Source: Colwellia sp. 39_35_sub15_T18
Lineage (GTDB): Bacteria; Pseudomonadota; Gammaproteobacteria; Enterobacterales; Alteromonadaceae
Assembly (NCBI GenBank): GCA_002162675.1
Contig: MAAE01000028.1
Location: forward strand, 94,464 to 158,463
Direction of reading: 5' to 3'
DNA length: 64,000 nucleotides
This document shows, piece by piece, positions 8,901 through 17,763 of this stretch (position 1 is its first letter; every line of letters starts with the position of its first letter). The notes under the pieces were generated by a model, which did not search any database, was not told the DNA's origin, and saw only the letters and a list, made by a program, of their open reading frames with translations. The position numbers and the translations under genes are program-made.

Positions 8901-9797
8901 TTATTCAGGTTTTATAAAGCTTTCTCCTTCAATTAAGCCTTTTTGGCTGAGAATGAACTCAGTCATAAATCGCACAAAGGTCTGTACTTTATTGTTTTTA
9001 CGCATGTCTTGATGACTGAGTATCCATAAATCATACTTGCCTTCACTAATATAGGGAGGGATCCTGATCAAATCGGGATCAGAGTCCGCTCTAAAACAGG
9101 GCAAAATAGCAACTCCGAGTCCTTGCTTACAGGCTTCTACTTGTAGTTGGTTATTGGCGATTTTGTGTTTGGAGCTAAATCTTGGGTATTCCTTGGCAAT
9201 CACGCCGATGGGTCGTCTTAATTTGTCAGTCCACCCCAACCAATTTTGTTTTTCCAGCCAACCTTCTTCTAATAATTTTGGTGCTAAATGTTTACTGATA
9301 TAACAGGCTCTATGTAGCACTGCTAACTTGCGGCCAATAAGATATTCAGGCGGGTTTTTCACTATTCTAAACGCGACATCGGCTTCACGATTAGCCAAGT
9401 TAAGTTCTTTAATTGAATCAATGAGTTCAAGTTCTATACTAGGATATTTTTGGCAAAACATAGCAAAACCCGGTATCAGCAATCCAGTCGCTAATAGATC
9501 TGGCAAAGTGATGCGAATATCTCCTGACAACTCTTCGTTTTTTCCCAGCACTTTACGTTCAACTGAACTCAATCGTTCTTCTAAATGTGATGCCTCAGCG
9601 AATATTTCGTCTGCTAATTTCGTCTTAACATAGCCATTACTGGTGCGTTCAAAAAGACGTTGTCCTAGTGCTTGCTCAAAACTGTTGATTCTTCTTGATA
9701 CCGTACTGTGGTTTACCGCTAATTTTTCCGCGGCGGCACGGATAGAGCCAGCGTGACATACGGCTAAAAAAAATTTTAAATCGTCCCAATTCAACAT
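8901..9797 (-). CDS. LysR-family transcriptional regulator
   Basis: The protein has 298 residues. The N-terminal winged helix-turn-helix (about 1-60) contains FFLAVCHAGSIRAAAEKLAVNHSTVSRRINSFEQALGQRLFERTSNG, typical of LysR proteins, and an effector-binding domain follows. It is divergent from a truncated SRPBCC-domain gene at 9989. A perfect 8-bp palindrome in the shared gap (9865-9885) is a likely operator. The natural target is therefore probably the damaged gene, but the regulator itself is intact. Confidence 0.9.
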   Translation of the reverse strand: MLNWDDLKFFLAVCHAGSIRAAAEKLAVNHSTVSRRINSFEQALGQRLFERTSNGYVKTKLADEIFAEASHLEERLSSVERKVLGKNEELSGDIRITLPDLLATGLLIPGFAMFCQKYPSIELELIDSIKELNLANREADVAFRIVKNPPEYLIGRKLAVLHRACYISKHLAPKLLEEGWLEKQNWLGWTDKLRRPIGVIAKEYPRFSSKHKIANNQLQVEACKQGLGVAILPCFRADSDPDLIRIPPYISEGKYDLWILSHQDMRKNNKVQTFVRFMTEFILSQKGLIEGESFIKPE

Positions 9798-9864
9798 GAA
9801 TTTTATCCAAGCAAAAAATTATTAAATAGCTTAACAAATTGCAGTGTTATTCGAGTGGTGCATT

Positions 9865-9885
9865 TATGCAACAAAAAGTTGCATA
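9865..9885. promoter_or_regulatory. Candidate LysR operator palindrome
   Basis: TATGCAAC and GTTGCATA are perfect inverted arms separated by AAAAA. They lie between the divergent LysR gene and the truncated SRPBCC gene. The spacing suits the T-N11-A dyads bound by LysR proteins. Confidence 0.6.
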
Positions 9886-9988
9886 TTTTGCTACTTACCT
9901 ACTGCCCTTTGTCAGGGTAAATTCACCCAATCTAGAAAATACTTAATAAAGTAATGGTAAAATAAGTAATTAATAAAGGAAGTTAGCC

Positions 9989-10072
9989 ATGAATTACACA
10001 ACCACAGTTAAGTATAATATTAATGCTCCGTTAGACGTTGCATGGCAAACCCTGTCAGATTTTAATCATTAA
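9989..10072 (+). pseudogene. Truncated SRPBCC (polyketide cyclase-like) gene, N-terminus only
   Basis: The frame has 27 codons. It starts at an ATG preceded by AAAGGAAG and encodes MNYTTTVKYNINAPLDVAWQ followed by TLSDFNH and a stop. This is the characteristic first strand and helix of SRPBCC/START-like proteins, normally about 140 residues long. No continuation of the fold is visible in any frame downstream, where the next gene starts 13 bases later. The likely history is a deletion that removed about 80 percent of a LysR-controlled gene. It could alternatively be a genuine microprotein, which I consider less likely. Confidence 0.6.
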
Positions 10073-10085
10073 TAGGCCATTTATT

Positions 10086-11075
10086 ATGGACAGCGTTTCA
10101 CTATTTAAGGGTGAGTTTGCACTTAAAGATACTCCCAAAACGGTACTTGATGATGGCAGAACATGTGTGCCACAGCATTACTTGCATTACCGTCATACCC
10201 TGTTAAGTGTTGAAGAGCTTATATTAGAACTAGAGTATTCCGATCATTACCCCATTTTTGCATGCCAAGATGAGTCCGGAATCTACCTGCAAGTCGGTAT
10301 TATTGGTGCAGATAACTACCCTAGTAATGCCGATTGCGACAACAGTAAAATAGTTTACGGCAGAAAATGGCGGGTAGAGCCGCAATTACCCACATCAGAA
10401 ATTATTCAAACGGCATTTCTTGCCATAAAAAAAGCAAGAGAGCATGAGATCAGAGAAAAGCTGCGTTTAACAATCAATGGCAAAGTGACGACACCTTTTA
10501 ACAACCATCAAGACATAAACATACTGAGTAACAGCTCATTATTGAATATCAGCGCTTCAGGTGAAGTTTCATGCGCTGAATTACAAAACCAATTCGATAA
10601 TATCAGTTATGACCATGCAAGTTTTTTTGTTCATAACATTGAACAACGACGTGTAAACTATTGGTTAATAGAGCTTGAAATTGTAGTCAATGACAACTGT
10701 CAGCAAGCAGAAATGAATAATAACCAATTTATCATCCTCATGGTCAATAAACTCACCTTTAATGAGGTGCTTTATCAAACCATGGAGCAGTTGATCCAAT
10801 TAAGTGATCGTCACGTTGATGAGAATTTTAAATTTTTAGGAGTGGCACGATTTAGTCGTGAACATTGCCTGCAAGCCATTGCTCAAACTTCAGCAAACAC
10901 TCGGCTATTACATAAATCACTTTCCAAACTTGAATTTGAACAAAATTGGTTAAAATCAAACTATGAAACCGATCTAACGAGAGTGCCACATATAAAATCT
11001 AGTCCGCTCACCTCAAAAATTAGGGAGCAGCTAGCCTCATTTGGTGAAATAAAGGGCGTATTACCCAAGTATTAA
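10086..11075 (+). CDS. Protein of unknown function, 329 residues
   Basis: I do not recognise a family. The protein starts MDSVSLFKGEFALKDTP, has no signal peptide or transmembrane segment, and is mostly mixed alpha/beta in appearance. Notable features are a short stretch with three Cys (CQDESGIY, NADCDNSK) in the first third, an acidic middle, and a basic, leucine-rich C-terminal third. The ATG at 10086 is chosen because an upstream in-frame ATG would overlap the truncated SRPBCC frame; the ribosome site is weak. It lies just beyond what looks like a deletion junction, so its own promoter may have been altered. Confidence 0.65.
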   Translation: MDSVSLFKGEFALKDTPKTVLDDGRTCVPQHYLHYRHTLLSVEELILELEYSDHYPIFACQDESGIYLQVGIIGADNYPSNADCDNSKIVYGRKWRVEPQLPTSEIIQTAFLAIKKAREHEIREKLRLTINGKVTTPFNNHQDINILSNSSLLNISASGEVSCAELQNQFDNISYDHASFFVHNIEQRRVNYWLIELEIVVNDNCQQAEMNNNQFIILMVNKLTFNEVLYQTMEQLIQLSDRHVDENFKFLGVARFSREHCLQAIAQTSANTRLLHKSLSKLEFEQNWLKSNYETDLTRVPHIKSSPLTSKIREQLASFGEIKGVLPKY

Positions 11076-11124
11076 CGAATACTGGCTGGTTTGGCTAAAC
11101 AACATCAATAGCTGATTAAATAAC

Positions 11125-11328
11125 TTATGGCTTAAAAACGCCAATAACTTGTTCATGCTGACGAACCACTTCTGCGACTTGTGGCTCACTTTGAGTCATT
11201 TGCTCGCCACAACTCACGCAGGTCACTTTCTCGACGCCATCCTCTTTGGTTAATGCCATAGTGTCTTGCGCTTTGCATTTAGGGCATGTTGCCCCCGCAA
11301 TAAATCTTTTTTTAACATTCTTTTTCAC
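11125..11328 (-). CDS. yheV: YheV family putative zinc-ribbon protein
   Basis: The protein has 67 residues. It carries CPKC (about 15-18) and CVSC (about 37-40), a four-cysteine zinc ribbon in the YheV arrangement, with the family segment RFIAGATCPKC. Function is unknown. In enterobacteria it lies beside kefB/yheS, and here yheS is divergent from it, so neighbourhood supports the call. Confidence 0.88.
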   Translation of the reverse strand: MKKNVKKRFIAGATCPKCKAQDTMALTKEDGVEKVTCVSCGEQMTQSEPQVAEVVRQHEQVIGVFKP

Positions 11329-11447
11329 AACAGCTCTCTCAACAGGGAAAATATATTTGATTTACTCTATTTTACCTTGAACTCACCCCTAAGGAAAAGC
11401 GACAATAAGGTGCTAATTTTTTCAAACATCATTTTTAGGACATTTTC

Positions 11448-13358
11448 TTGATCACTGCAACCGATTTAAGCTTAGATAGGGGCGCAAAAAACCTTATTAA
11501 AGCTTCAAGCTTTACCATTCATCCAAACCATAAAGTAGGCTTAGTGGGCAGTAATGGTTGTGGCAAGTCTTCACTCTTTGCCGCTTTGTTAGGTGATTTA
11601 TCGCCCGATGCCGGCGATTTAAGCATGCCAAGCAGTTGGGACATTGCCACGGTTAAGCAAGAAACCCCTTCGTTAACACAGTCAGCGCTTGATTATGTGA
11701 TGGACGGCGATAAAGAATTTCGCCAACTTGAGCAACAACTTGAACAAGCTCGCAGCAAAGATGATGGTAATTTAGAAGCTATTTTAATTAACAAAATAGA
11801 CGTTATTCACGGCTATAGCTTACCGGCTCGCGCGGGTGAATTACTCCATGGCCTAGGCTTTTTACAATCTCAGCTTGATAAGCCCGTGAAAGATTTTTCG
11901 GGTGGTTGGCGCATGCGCTTAAACTTAGCGCAAGCGCTAATAAGTCGTGCTGATTTATTACTACTCGATGAACCCACCAACCATTTAGATTTAGACGCGG
12001 TTATTTGGCTACAACGTTGGTTAAAACGTTTCACGGGTACTTTGGTGCTAATTTCTCATGACCGAGACTTTCTCGATACCGTGGTAGGTCAAATATTACA
12101 TATTGAACACCAGCGTGCCAAACTCTACAGTGGTAATTATACTGCCTTTGAAAGACAACGAGCAGAGCACTTAGCTCAACAAGACGTGCAATATCAAAAG
12201 CAGAAAAAAGAAGCCGCCCATTTAACCGCTTTTGTTGATCGATTTCGCGCCAAAGCCAGCAAAGCCAAACAAGCCCAAAGTCGATTAAAGCGCTTAGAGA
12301 AATTACCCGACTTAGCACCTGCCCATGTTGACAGCCAGTTCACTTTTAGTTTTGAACAACCTGAAAGCCTGCCCTACCCACTATTGTCTTTAACAGAAAG
12401 TCAGTGTGGTTATGGCAGCGACACTATTATTCTTGAAGATGTTGGTTTAACACTCGTACCAGGTAGCCGAATCGGCTTACTAGGACGCAACGGCGCTGGT
12501 AAATCAACGTTAATCAAATCATTAGCCGGTGACATAACGCTGATTAATGGTGAGCGATACTGCGCACAAGAGCTTAAAATAGGCTACTTTTCTCAACATC
12601 AACTAGAGCAATTGCATTTTGGTTCTAGTCCTGTTGATCATATTATTCGTGCCAAACCTGCCCTAGGTGAGCCGCAAGCCCGCAGCTTTTTAGGAAAATT
12701 CGGTTTTAGTGGTGACCAAGCACTAGCTCAAGTTGATACTATGTCAGGGGGTGAAAAAGCCCGTTTAGTACTCGCACTTATCGTGTTAGAAAAACCACAA
12801 TTATTGCTATTAGATGAACCGACCAATCACTTAGATTTAGAGATGCGCCAAGCGTTAGTCTTAGCCCTACAAGACTTTAGCGGCGCTATTATTTTAATTG
12901 CCCATGATAGATTTCTACTTGAATCATGCGTCGATGAATTTTATTTAGTCGCCAATGGTAAAGTTAGCGACTTTAACGGCGATATTGATGATTATCAACA
13001 ATGGTTAAATGAAGATAAGAAACAAGCGCTCAGCAGCAGTAAAAGCAATGCAGAAACAGCGGATAAGGGCTTAGATAAAAAACAGTTACGCCAGCAGCAA
13101 GCCGAACTACGTAAAAAATCAGCGCCGCTACGCAAAAAAGCAGACCTACTAGAAAAGAAAATTCATCAATGGCAAACCGAGTTAGCCAGTGTTGAAGCAT
13201 TACTGAGTGCTACTGAGATTTACCAAAGCGATCGTAAAAATGAGCTAACCGAGCAGTTAAAACGACAAGGCAGCTTGAAAGACACCTTGGAAGAAAACGA
13301 AATGTTGTGGCTAGAGTTAGCGGAGCAAATTGAAGATATTATGGCATCCACTGATTAA
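11448..13358 (+). CDS. yheS: ABC-F ATPase YheS
   Basis: The protein has 636 residues with two ATP-binding cassettes and no membrane domain, as in ABC-F proteins that act on the ribosome. The first Walker A is GSNGCGKSS and the second GRNGAGKST; the signature motifs FSGGWRMRLNLAQAL and MSGGEKARLVLAL and two LLLDEPTNHLDL Walker B blocks are present. The inter-cassette linker (about 245-290) is rich in Lys/Arg/Gln, and the C-terminus is a coiled coil. The TTG at 11448 gives the conserved start MITATDLSLDRG and has AGGA upstream. Alignment with E. coli YheS is close throughout. Confidence 0.94.
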   Translation: MITATDLSLDRGAKNLIKASSFTIHPNHKVGLVGSNGCGKSSLFAALLGDLSPDAGDLSMPSSWDIATVKQETPSLTQSALDYVMDGDKEFRQLEQQLEQARSKDDGNLEAILINKIDVIHGYSLPARAGELLHGLGFLQSQLDKPVKDFSGGWRMRLNLAQALISRADLLLLDEPTNHLDLDAVIWLQRWLKRFTGTLVLISHDRDFLDTVVGQILHIEHQRAKLYSGNYTAFERQRAEHLAQQDVQYQKQKKEAAHLTAFVDRFRAKASKAKQAQSRLKRLEKLPDLAPAHVDSQFTFSFEQPESLPYPLLSLTESQCGYGSDTIILEDVGLTLVPGSRIGLLGRNGAGKSTLIKSLAGDITLINGERYCAQELKIGYFSQHQLEQLHFGSSPVDHIIRAKPALGEPQARSFLGKFGFSGDQALAQVDTMSGGEKARLVLALIVLEKPQLLLLDEPTNHLDLEMRQALVLALQDFSGAIILIAHDRFLLESCVDEFYLVANGKVSDFNGDIDDYQQWLNEDKKQALSSSKSNAETADKGLDKKQLRQQQAELRKKSAPLRKKADLLEKKIHQWQTELASVEALLSATEIYQSDRKNELTEQLKRQGSLKDTLEENEMLWLELAEQIEDIMASTD

Positions 13359-13398
13359 TTTTTGAGCTACACTATAATTAACAGTATTTTATAACTAA

Positions 13399-14151
13399 AT
13401 GAGAAAAATTATGCATACAAAAATACTCGCACTGGTTTTTTTATTACTAAGCAGTGTGCCTTTACTAAGCCAAGCCAACGACTTAGAGTCTGGCATTTAT
13501 GAGTTAAATAGAGGTGAATTTCACGCCGCTATTGAGCAATTTAGACCTTTAGTTGCCGAAGGATACGCGCCAGCTCAGTATCAAATGGCCGTTATTTATC
13601 AACAAGGCTACGGTGTACCTAAAAATGGTATGAAAGCGTTAGAGTTATTCAAGCTATCGGCCGCGCAAAATTACTCAGATGCTCAGTTTGAATTAGCATT
13701 AATTTATTCAGAGGGAACTCTTGTTAAGCAAGATTTAAAAAAAGCCTTTGAATTAACCTATAAAGCCGCTAAAAAGAGCTTAGCCAGTGCCCAATTTAAT
13801 TTAGCGGTAATGTACGCTAACGGTACCGGCACCAAACAAGATGACTTTAAAGCTTCTCGCTGGTATAAAACCGCGGCTAATCAAAATTTCGCCTTAGCGC
13901 AATACAATTTAGCGCTGCTTTATAGTGAAGGGAAAGGCGTAGAAAAAAGTACTGAAATGTCGTATGTTTGGAACCTGATTGCCGCTTGGAATGGTTATCC
14001 TGACGCGGAAAAAAGCAGCATGCTTGACAAGCGTAACTTATCCACAGTAAAAAAAGAAAGTGGTTATGAAAAAGCCAACAAAATATACAAACAAATAAAA
14101 GATCAGGAAAAATTAAAAGCGCAAATGGCTGAAAATAAAAACTTATATTGA
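13399..14151 (+). CDS. Exported Sel1-repeat protein
   Basis: The protein has 250 residues. A signal peptide of about 26 residues (from MRKIMHTKILALVFLLLSS) is followed by about four Sel1-like repeats, visible as A-Q-Y/F-x-L-A-x-x-Y-x-x-G units (AQYQMAVIYQQGYGV, AQFELALIYSEG, AQFNLAVMYANGTGT, AQYNLALLYSEGKGV). These alpha-solenoids mediate protein-protein contacts in the periplasm or envelope. An internal ATG at 13411 is an alternative start. The stop codon overlaps the FNR-like box of the next gene's promoter. Confidence 0.85.
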   Translation: MRKIMHTKILALVFLLLSSVPLLSQANDLESGIYELNRGEFHAAIEQFRPLVAEGYAPAQYQMAVIYQQGYGVPKNGMKALELFKLSAAQNYSDAQFELALIYSEGTLVKQDLKKAFELTYKAAKKSLASAQFNLAVMYANGTGTKQDDFKASRWYKTAANQNFALAQYNLALLYSEGKGVEKSTEMSYVWNLIAAWNGYPDAEKSSMLDKRNLSTVKKESGYEKANKIYKQIKDQEKLKAQMAENKNLY

Positions 14152-14196
14152 TCTAAATCACATCAAGCTCACTAGCGACTTCTTATAATAGCGTTA
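14148..14196 (+). promoter_or_regulatory. Candidate class II FNR-type promoter
   Basis: TTGAT-CTAA-ATCAC (14148-14161) matches the FNR box TTGAT-N4-ATCAA at nine of ten positions. TATAAT lies at 14184-14189. A start seven bases after it (about 14196) puts the box centre (14154.5) at -41.5, the spacing of class II activated promoters. The first gene downstream is the 43-residue membrane protein. Confidence 0.6.
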
Positions 14197-14218
14197 ATGA
14201 AATTATAAGGAGTCAACC

Positions 14219-14350
14219 ATGAACTTTTTTTCCATGTTAGCTAACGATCCTGTCGTCATGTTCTCTTTTGGCGGTTTAGCCATTATGATGGGCATTTGTG
14301 CTTATTATGTTTACTACTTCATTAAGCATATTCAAGAAGATAAAAAATAA
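14219..14350 (+). CDS. 43-residue single-span membrane microprotein
   Basis: The protein reads MNFFSMLANDPVVMFSFGGL, then AIMMGICAYYVYYFIKHIQ and EDKK. It is one transmembrane helix (about 12-34) with a charged cytoplasmic tail. A strong ribosome site (ATAAGGAG) sits seven bases before the ATG. Size and layout resemble the small DUF3149-type proteins of Alteromonadales and Vibrionales, but I could not check this. The FNR-type promoter suggests expression under low oxygen, perhaps as a small subunit of a respiratory complex, in the way that CcoQ or CydX accompany oxidases. That role is inference only. Confidence 0.75.
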   Translation: MNFFSMLANDPVVMFSFGGLAIMMGICAYYVYYFIKHIQEDKK

Positions 14351-14415
14351 AATATTGTCGTTTATTTTTTGAGCAAACTGTTGATGCCTTTGCTATACTT
14401 TCACTGACTGCATAA

Positions 14416-14470
14416 ATACCCATGATACTTCAAGATGCGAGTTTCCTGCATCTTGAAATAACATGGGTAT
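14416..14470. repeat. REP-like 55-bp near-perfect palindrome
   Basis: ATACCCATGATACTTCAAG continues into ATGC, and the right arm is its reverse complement with about two mismatches in 23. It ends 15 bases before the ATG of the flagellin-like gene, directly against its ribosome site. Half-copies occur upstream of hslO (about 42980-43022) and at the end of the MscS gene (about 49723-49750). Confidence 0.75.
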
Positions 14471-14484
14471 AAAAGGTATAAATT

Positions 14485-15174
14485 ATGGTTCTATCAATAA
14501 ATCAAACATCTTCCACTTTAAGCTTTATTGAACAACGCACTAAAGATCGTGAAGAACAGGCAGAAAAACTCGCTTCAGCCAAGCGCATTAACAGTGCAGC
14601 TGATGATCCAGCAGGTTTACAAATTGCCAGCCGTTTAACTGCTGATATCAATCAAAATCAGCAGTTAGGCAATAATGCCCAAGATCAAATAAATATTAAT
14701 AATATCCAATCAGGTGGTTTATCAGCCATTAATGACAGCTTACAACGTGCCAATGTCTTATCTGTTCAATCAGGCAATCCATTAAGTGACAACGGCGCTA
14801 TTCAAGGTGAATTAGATCAACTTACCGAACAAGTCAATGCTCTTGCTAGTGAAGTACTTGGACAAGATGACTTTTTATCTGCTCTTGATGCTAGCGATCC
14901 CGCAAGTACACAAGCGGCACTAGCAGATGCCTTTGTTACCATCAGCGAGTCCGCAACAACACTTGGCGCTAATTCAAATGCACTCACTAGCCAAGTTAAT
15001 ACCTATGAGACCAGTGTGGTTAATGTTAGCGCTTCACGCTCTCGCATTGAAGATACTGACTTTGCTGCAACGAGTGCCAAACAACAAGAAACTGAAGTGC
15101 TACTGCAATCTGCCATCATCAATAAAAAAGACGAAGACTCCCGCAAGGGGTTGTTGATTAATCAATTAGTTTAA
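14485..15174 (+). CDS. Solitary short flagellin-like protein
   Basis: The protein has 229 residues. The N-terminal D0/D1 part is recognisable (SAKRINSAADDPAGLQIASR at about 32-51), and so is the C-terminal D1/D0 part (VNVSASRSRIEDTDFAATSA at about 178-197). Normal flagellins are 270 residues or longer and have a variable outer domain; here only a short acidic linker connects the two halves. The last residues (GLLINQLV) replace the usual QANQLPQSVLSLL end. No other flagellar gene is nearby. It may be a minor filament or junction protein, an exported decoy, or a degenerate paralogue. AAAGG lies nine bases before the ATG. Confidence 0.8.
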   Translation: MVLSINQTSSTLSFIEQRTKDREEQAEKLASAKRINSAADDPAGLQIASRLTADINQNQQLGNNAQDQININNIQSGGLSAINDSLQRANVLSVQSGNPLSDNGAIQGELDQLTEQVNALASEVLGQDDFLSALDASDPASTQAALADAFVTISESATTLGANSNALTSQVNTYETSVVNVSASRSRIEDTDFAATSAKQQETEVLLQSAIINKKDEDSRKGLLINQLV

Positions 15175-15252
15175 CTATTAGTGATAGCCTAATTAGCCGA
15201 TATATCATACTATTGGCTTTCTCTTTATACTTAACCATTTATTTATTCCTAC

Positions 15253-16239
15253 ATGTATTCTGCCAGTAAATTCAAGCCCGCTTGGTGGCTAACCAATGCT
15301 CACTTTCAAACCTTAGCTGCTAAATTTTTTCGTCGTAATCAACAATTAACGACCAACAATGAAACCTTAGAACTACCTGATGGCGACTTTGTTGATTTAG
15401 CTTGGACAGAAAAGCCTGCCAAAGATAACAACAAGCCTATTGTGGTGATATTGCATGGCCTTGAAGGCTCTAAAGATAGTCATTACGCCAAAGGCATGCT
15501 CACAGCCGTTAAAGCGCGTGGTTGGATAGCGGTACTGATGCATTTTAGAGGATGTAGTGGCAAGCCGAACCGACAAGCAAGCTCATACCATTCTGGCGAC
15601 ACTCGCGATATTAGCTACCTCACCGAACACCTCTCTGCGCGTTATCAGCAATGTATTTTTTCTATCTTAGGCTTTTCACTCGGCGGCAACGTTTTAACTC
15701 AATACCTAGCTCAAGTACCCAACAATCCTTATAAAGCAGCGGCGGTTATTTGTGCGCCCTTAGACTTAGCTAGTTGTAGTGCTCATATCAATCAAGGCTT
15801 CTCTCGCCTTTACCAAAAATATTTACTACAAATGCTCAAAGACAGCACCTTAGAAAAAATTAACAAAGAAACTATTCACCATATACAGCCCACCCAGTTA
15901 GCCGCCATAAAAACCATGTACGATTTTGATGAAAAAGTGACCGCACCACTCAATGGTTTTACCAGTGCTGAGCATTATTATCAACAGTCCAGTGGTAATC
16001 AGGTCATACCTAACATTAAACAACCTTGCTTGTTTGTACACTCTGCTGATGATCCATTTTTAAATCATCAAAGCTCATTGCCAACACAACCATTACCAGA
16101 GCATTTAACTTTTGAAGTGTCAACGCATGGTGGACATGTTGGCTTTATCTACGGCAACAACCCTTTTAAACCAAAGTATTGGTTAGAAAAACGTGTGCCC
16201 GATTTTTTAGCAAACTATTTAACCGTCAACCAAAAGTAG
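15253..16239 (+). CDS. yheT: YheT family alpha/beta hydrolase
   Basis: The protein has 328 residues. The start ([20 protein letters not shown]) is diagnostic for YheT. It has the alpha/beta hydrolase core with [13 protein letters not shown], the nucleophile elbow GFSLGGN (Ser in GxSxGG), the acid region SADDPFL and the catalytic His in THGGHVGF. The substrate is unknown; related enzymes are carboxylesterases. It precedes yheU by four bases, as in E. coli. Confidence 0.92.
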   Translation: MYSASKFKPAWWLTNAHFQTLAAKFFRRNQQLTTNNETLELPDGDFVDLAWTEKPAKDNNKPIVVILHGLEGSKDSHYAKGMLTAVKARGWIAVLMHFRGCSGKPNRQASSYHSGDTRDISYLTEHLSARYQQCIFSILGFSLGGNVLTQYLAQVPNNPYKAAAVICAPLDLASCSAHINQGFSRLYQKYLLQMLKDSTLEKINKETIHHIQPTQLAAIKTMYDFDEKVTAPLNGFTSAEHYYQQSSGNQVIPNIKQPCLFVHSADDPFLNHQSSLPTQPLPEHLTFEVSTHGGHVGFIYGNNPFKPKYWLEKRVPDFLANYLTVNQK

Positions 16240-16243
16240 CACT

Positions 16244-16468
16244 ATGATCATTCCTTTAGAACAACTCAACGCTGACACCTTACAGGCAATTATTGAAGAC
16301 TTTATCTTAAGGGAAGGCACAGACTATGGCGCCGTAGATACCAGTAAAAGTGATAAAGTTGCACAGGTAATGCAGCAACTTAAACAAGGTAGTGCTTTAT
16401 TAGTGTATTCAGAGCTACATGAAAGTGTAAATATTTTGCCCAAAGAGCAATTTGACCAACAGGCTTAA
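16244..16468 (+). CDS. yheU: YheU family protein
   Basis: The protein has 74 residues and begins [20 protein letters not shown], with the conserved middle REGTDYG found across YheU proteins. Function is unknown. It sits directly behind yheT in a two-gene unit. Confidence 0.9.
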   Translation: MIIPLEQLNADTLQAIIEDFILREGTDYGAVDTSKSDKVAQVMQQLKQGSALLVYSELHESVNILPKEQFDQQA

Positions 16469-16490
16469 TACACAACAAGATATTTACAGT

Positions 16491-16874
16491 TTATCTTTGG
16501 AAGGATCTCAGCCAAGTAAAAGCATCGCTTTCATTGTCAAAAATTTTACAGTTTTGTTGTTTTTGAGATGGGGACAATTTCTCAAGCAGCTCAACTGTCG
16601 CAGCTGACTTAATCACTATTGCCTTAGCAATTAAATTGTGTGTTGTTAACCAATGATTGTGTTTTTCTAATTCTTGATAGGCTTCTGGTGTCCCCCCTTC
16701 TACTTTAAGATCATTTACTAAAATAAATATATTTTTATTTTGAGATTCATTAACAATATTTTTAATATCTTGGGTATATTTTTTAGCTCCCTCTTCATTA
16801 AAAGCACCGATAAGCTCTGCTACTATAATATTATCTTTTACATAAATAAGTGCTTCACCGTGTTCGTTGTGCAT
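16491..16874 (-). CDS. Small STAS/SpoIIAA-like protein
   Basis: The protein has 127 residues and no signal peptide. The pattern of alternating strands and helices (EALIYVKDNIIVAELIGAFNEEG, then NIFILVNDLKVEGGTPEAYQEL) resembles SpoIIAA-like/STAS folds, but the match is by eye only and no catalytic site is evident. It starts two bases after the cysQ stop, so it is likely the last gene of the nudE-cysQ unit. Confidence 0.6.
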   Translation of the reverse strand: MHNEHGEALIYVKDNIIVAELIGAFNEEGAKKYTQDIKNIVNESQNKNIFILVNDLKVEGGTPEAYQELEKHNHWLTTHNLIAKAIVIKSAATVELLEKLSPSQKQQNCKIFDNESDAFTWLRSFQR

Positions 16875-16876
16875 AA

Positions 16877-17713
16877 TTAATCGCTATAAATTTTTCTGTG
16901 GGCTTTAATGACTTGTTGCCATGGAATATTCTGATTACCTAAACTGACAAAATCTGGGTTAAGCAAACTTTCACGCTTGTTATAACTCAATGGCTTAAAT
17001 TCGCTGTCGAGTATTGTACCGCCAGCTTGCTCTAAAATGCATTGGCTAGCCCCGGTATCCCATTCGCCGGTCACGCCAACTCTTAAATAACAGTCGGCGC
17101 CACCTTCGGCAATTAGGCAGTTTTTCAATGAACAACTGCCTAAGGCGACATAGTCAAAATCAAAATCATCATTTAAATATTGTCCCATTAACTCTAACCG
17201 CTGACGTTTGCTAATAGCGACTTTAATACGACGTTGTTCTTGATAGTCGGCAACATGAATTTGATGGCTACTGATACTATTGCTGAGCGCACATTCTTTA
17301 AACGCGCCTAAATGATTTTGAGCATAGTATGTTAAATGGTGATCTGGCGCGTGAATAACGCCAATACTTGGCCAGCCATTTTCCACCAAAGCAATATTTA
17401 CCGCAAAATCACCACTGCCAATAATAAATTCCCCAGTGCCATCAATAGGGTCAAGCAACCAATATTTATCCCAGCCTTTTCGCTGAGCAATAGGTAAAGC
17501 GCCAACTTCTTCAGAAATAATAGGAATATCAGGAGTAAGGGTTTGCAAGCAATCCATTAAAATATCGTTGGCGGCAAAATCAGCACTGGTTACTGGGCTT
17601 TCATCTGCTTTCAGCTCTGCGGTAAAACTTTTGTCACGATAATATTTCATTACCTCAACACCCGCTTTTTTAGCACTTTCTAAAGCAATATTTAATAGTT
17701 TTTCATCACGCAT
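16877..17713 (-). CDS. cysQ: 3'(2'),5'-bisphosphate nucleotidase CysQ
   Basis: CysQ hydrolyses 3'-phosphoadenosine 5'-phosphate, a by-product of sulfate assimilation, to AMP. The 278-residue protein belongs to the Mg-dependent, Li-sensitive phosphatase superfamily. The metal-binding motifs are EEVG, DPIDGTGEFI (about residues 83-92) and WDTGASQCILEQAGG. It lies downstream of nudE, a conserved order. Inositol monophosphatase relatives are the alternative, but FINGERPRINT details such as GEFI after DPIDGT favour CysQ. Confidence 0.9.
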   Translation of the reverse strand: MRDEKLLNIALESAKKAGVEVMKYYRDKSFTAELKADESPVTSADFAANDILMDCLQTLTPDIPIISEEVGALPIAQRKGWDKYWLLDPIDGTGEFIIGSGDFAVNIALVENGWPSIGVIHAPDHHLTYYAQNHLGAFKECALSNSISSHQIHVADYQEQRRIKVAISKRQRLELMGQYLNDDFDFDYVALGSCSLKNCLIAEGGADCYLRVGVTGEWDTGASQCILEQAGGTILDSEFKPLSYNKRESLLNPDFVSLGNQNIPWQQVIKAHRKIYSD

Positions 17714-17763
17714 GAATCGTCCTCATGGATAAAGCTTAGGCTTTAAAGTTTATGCTTTAAAAT

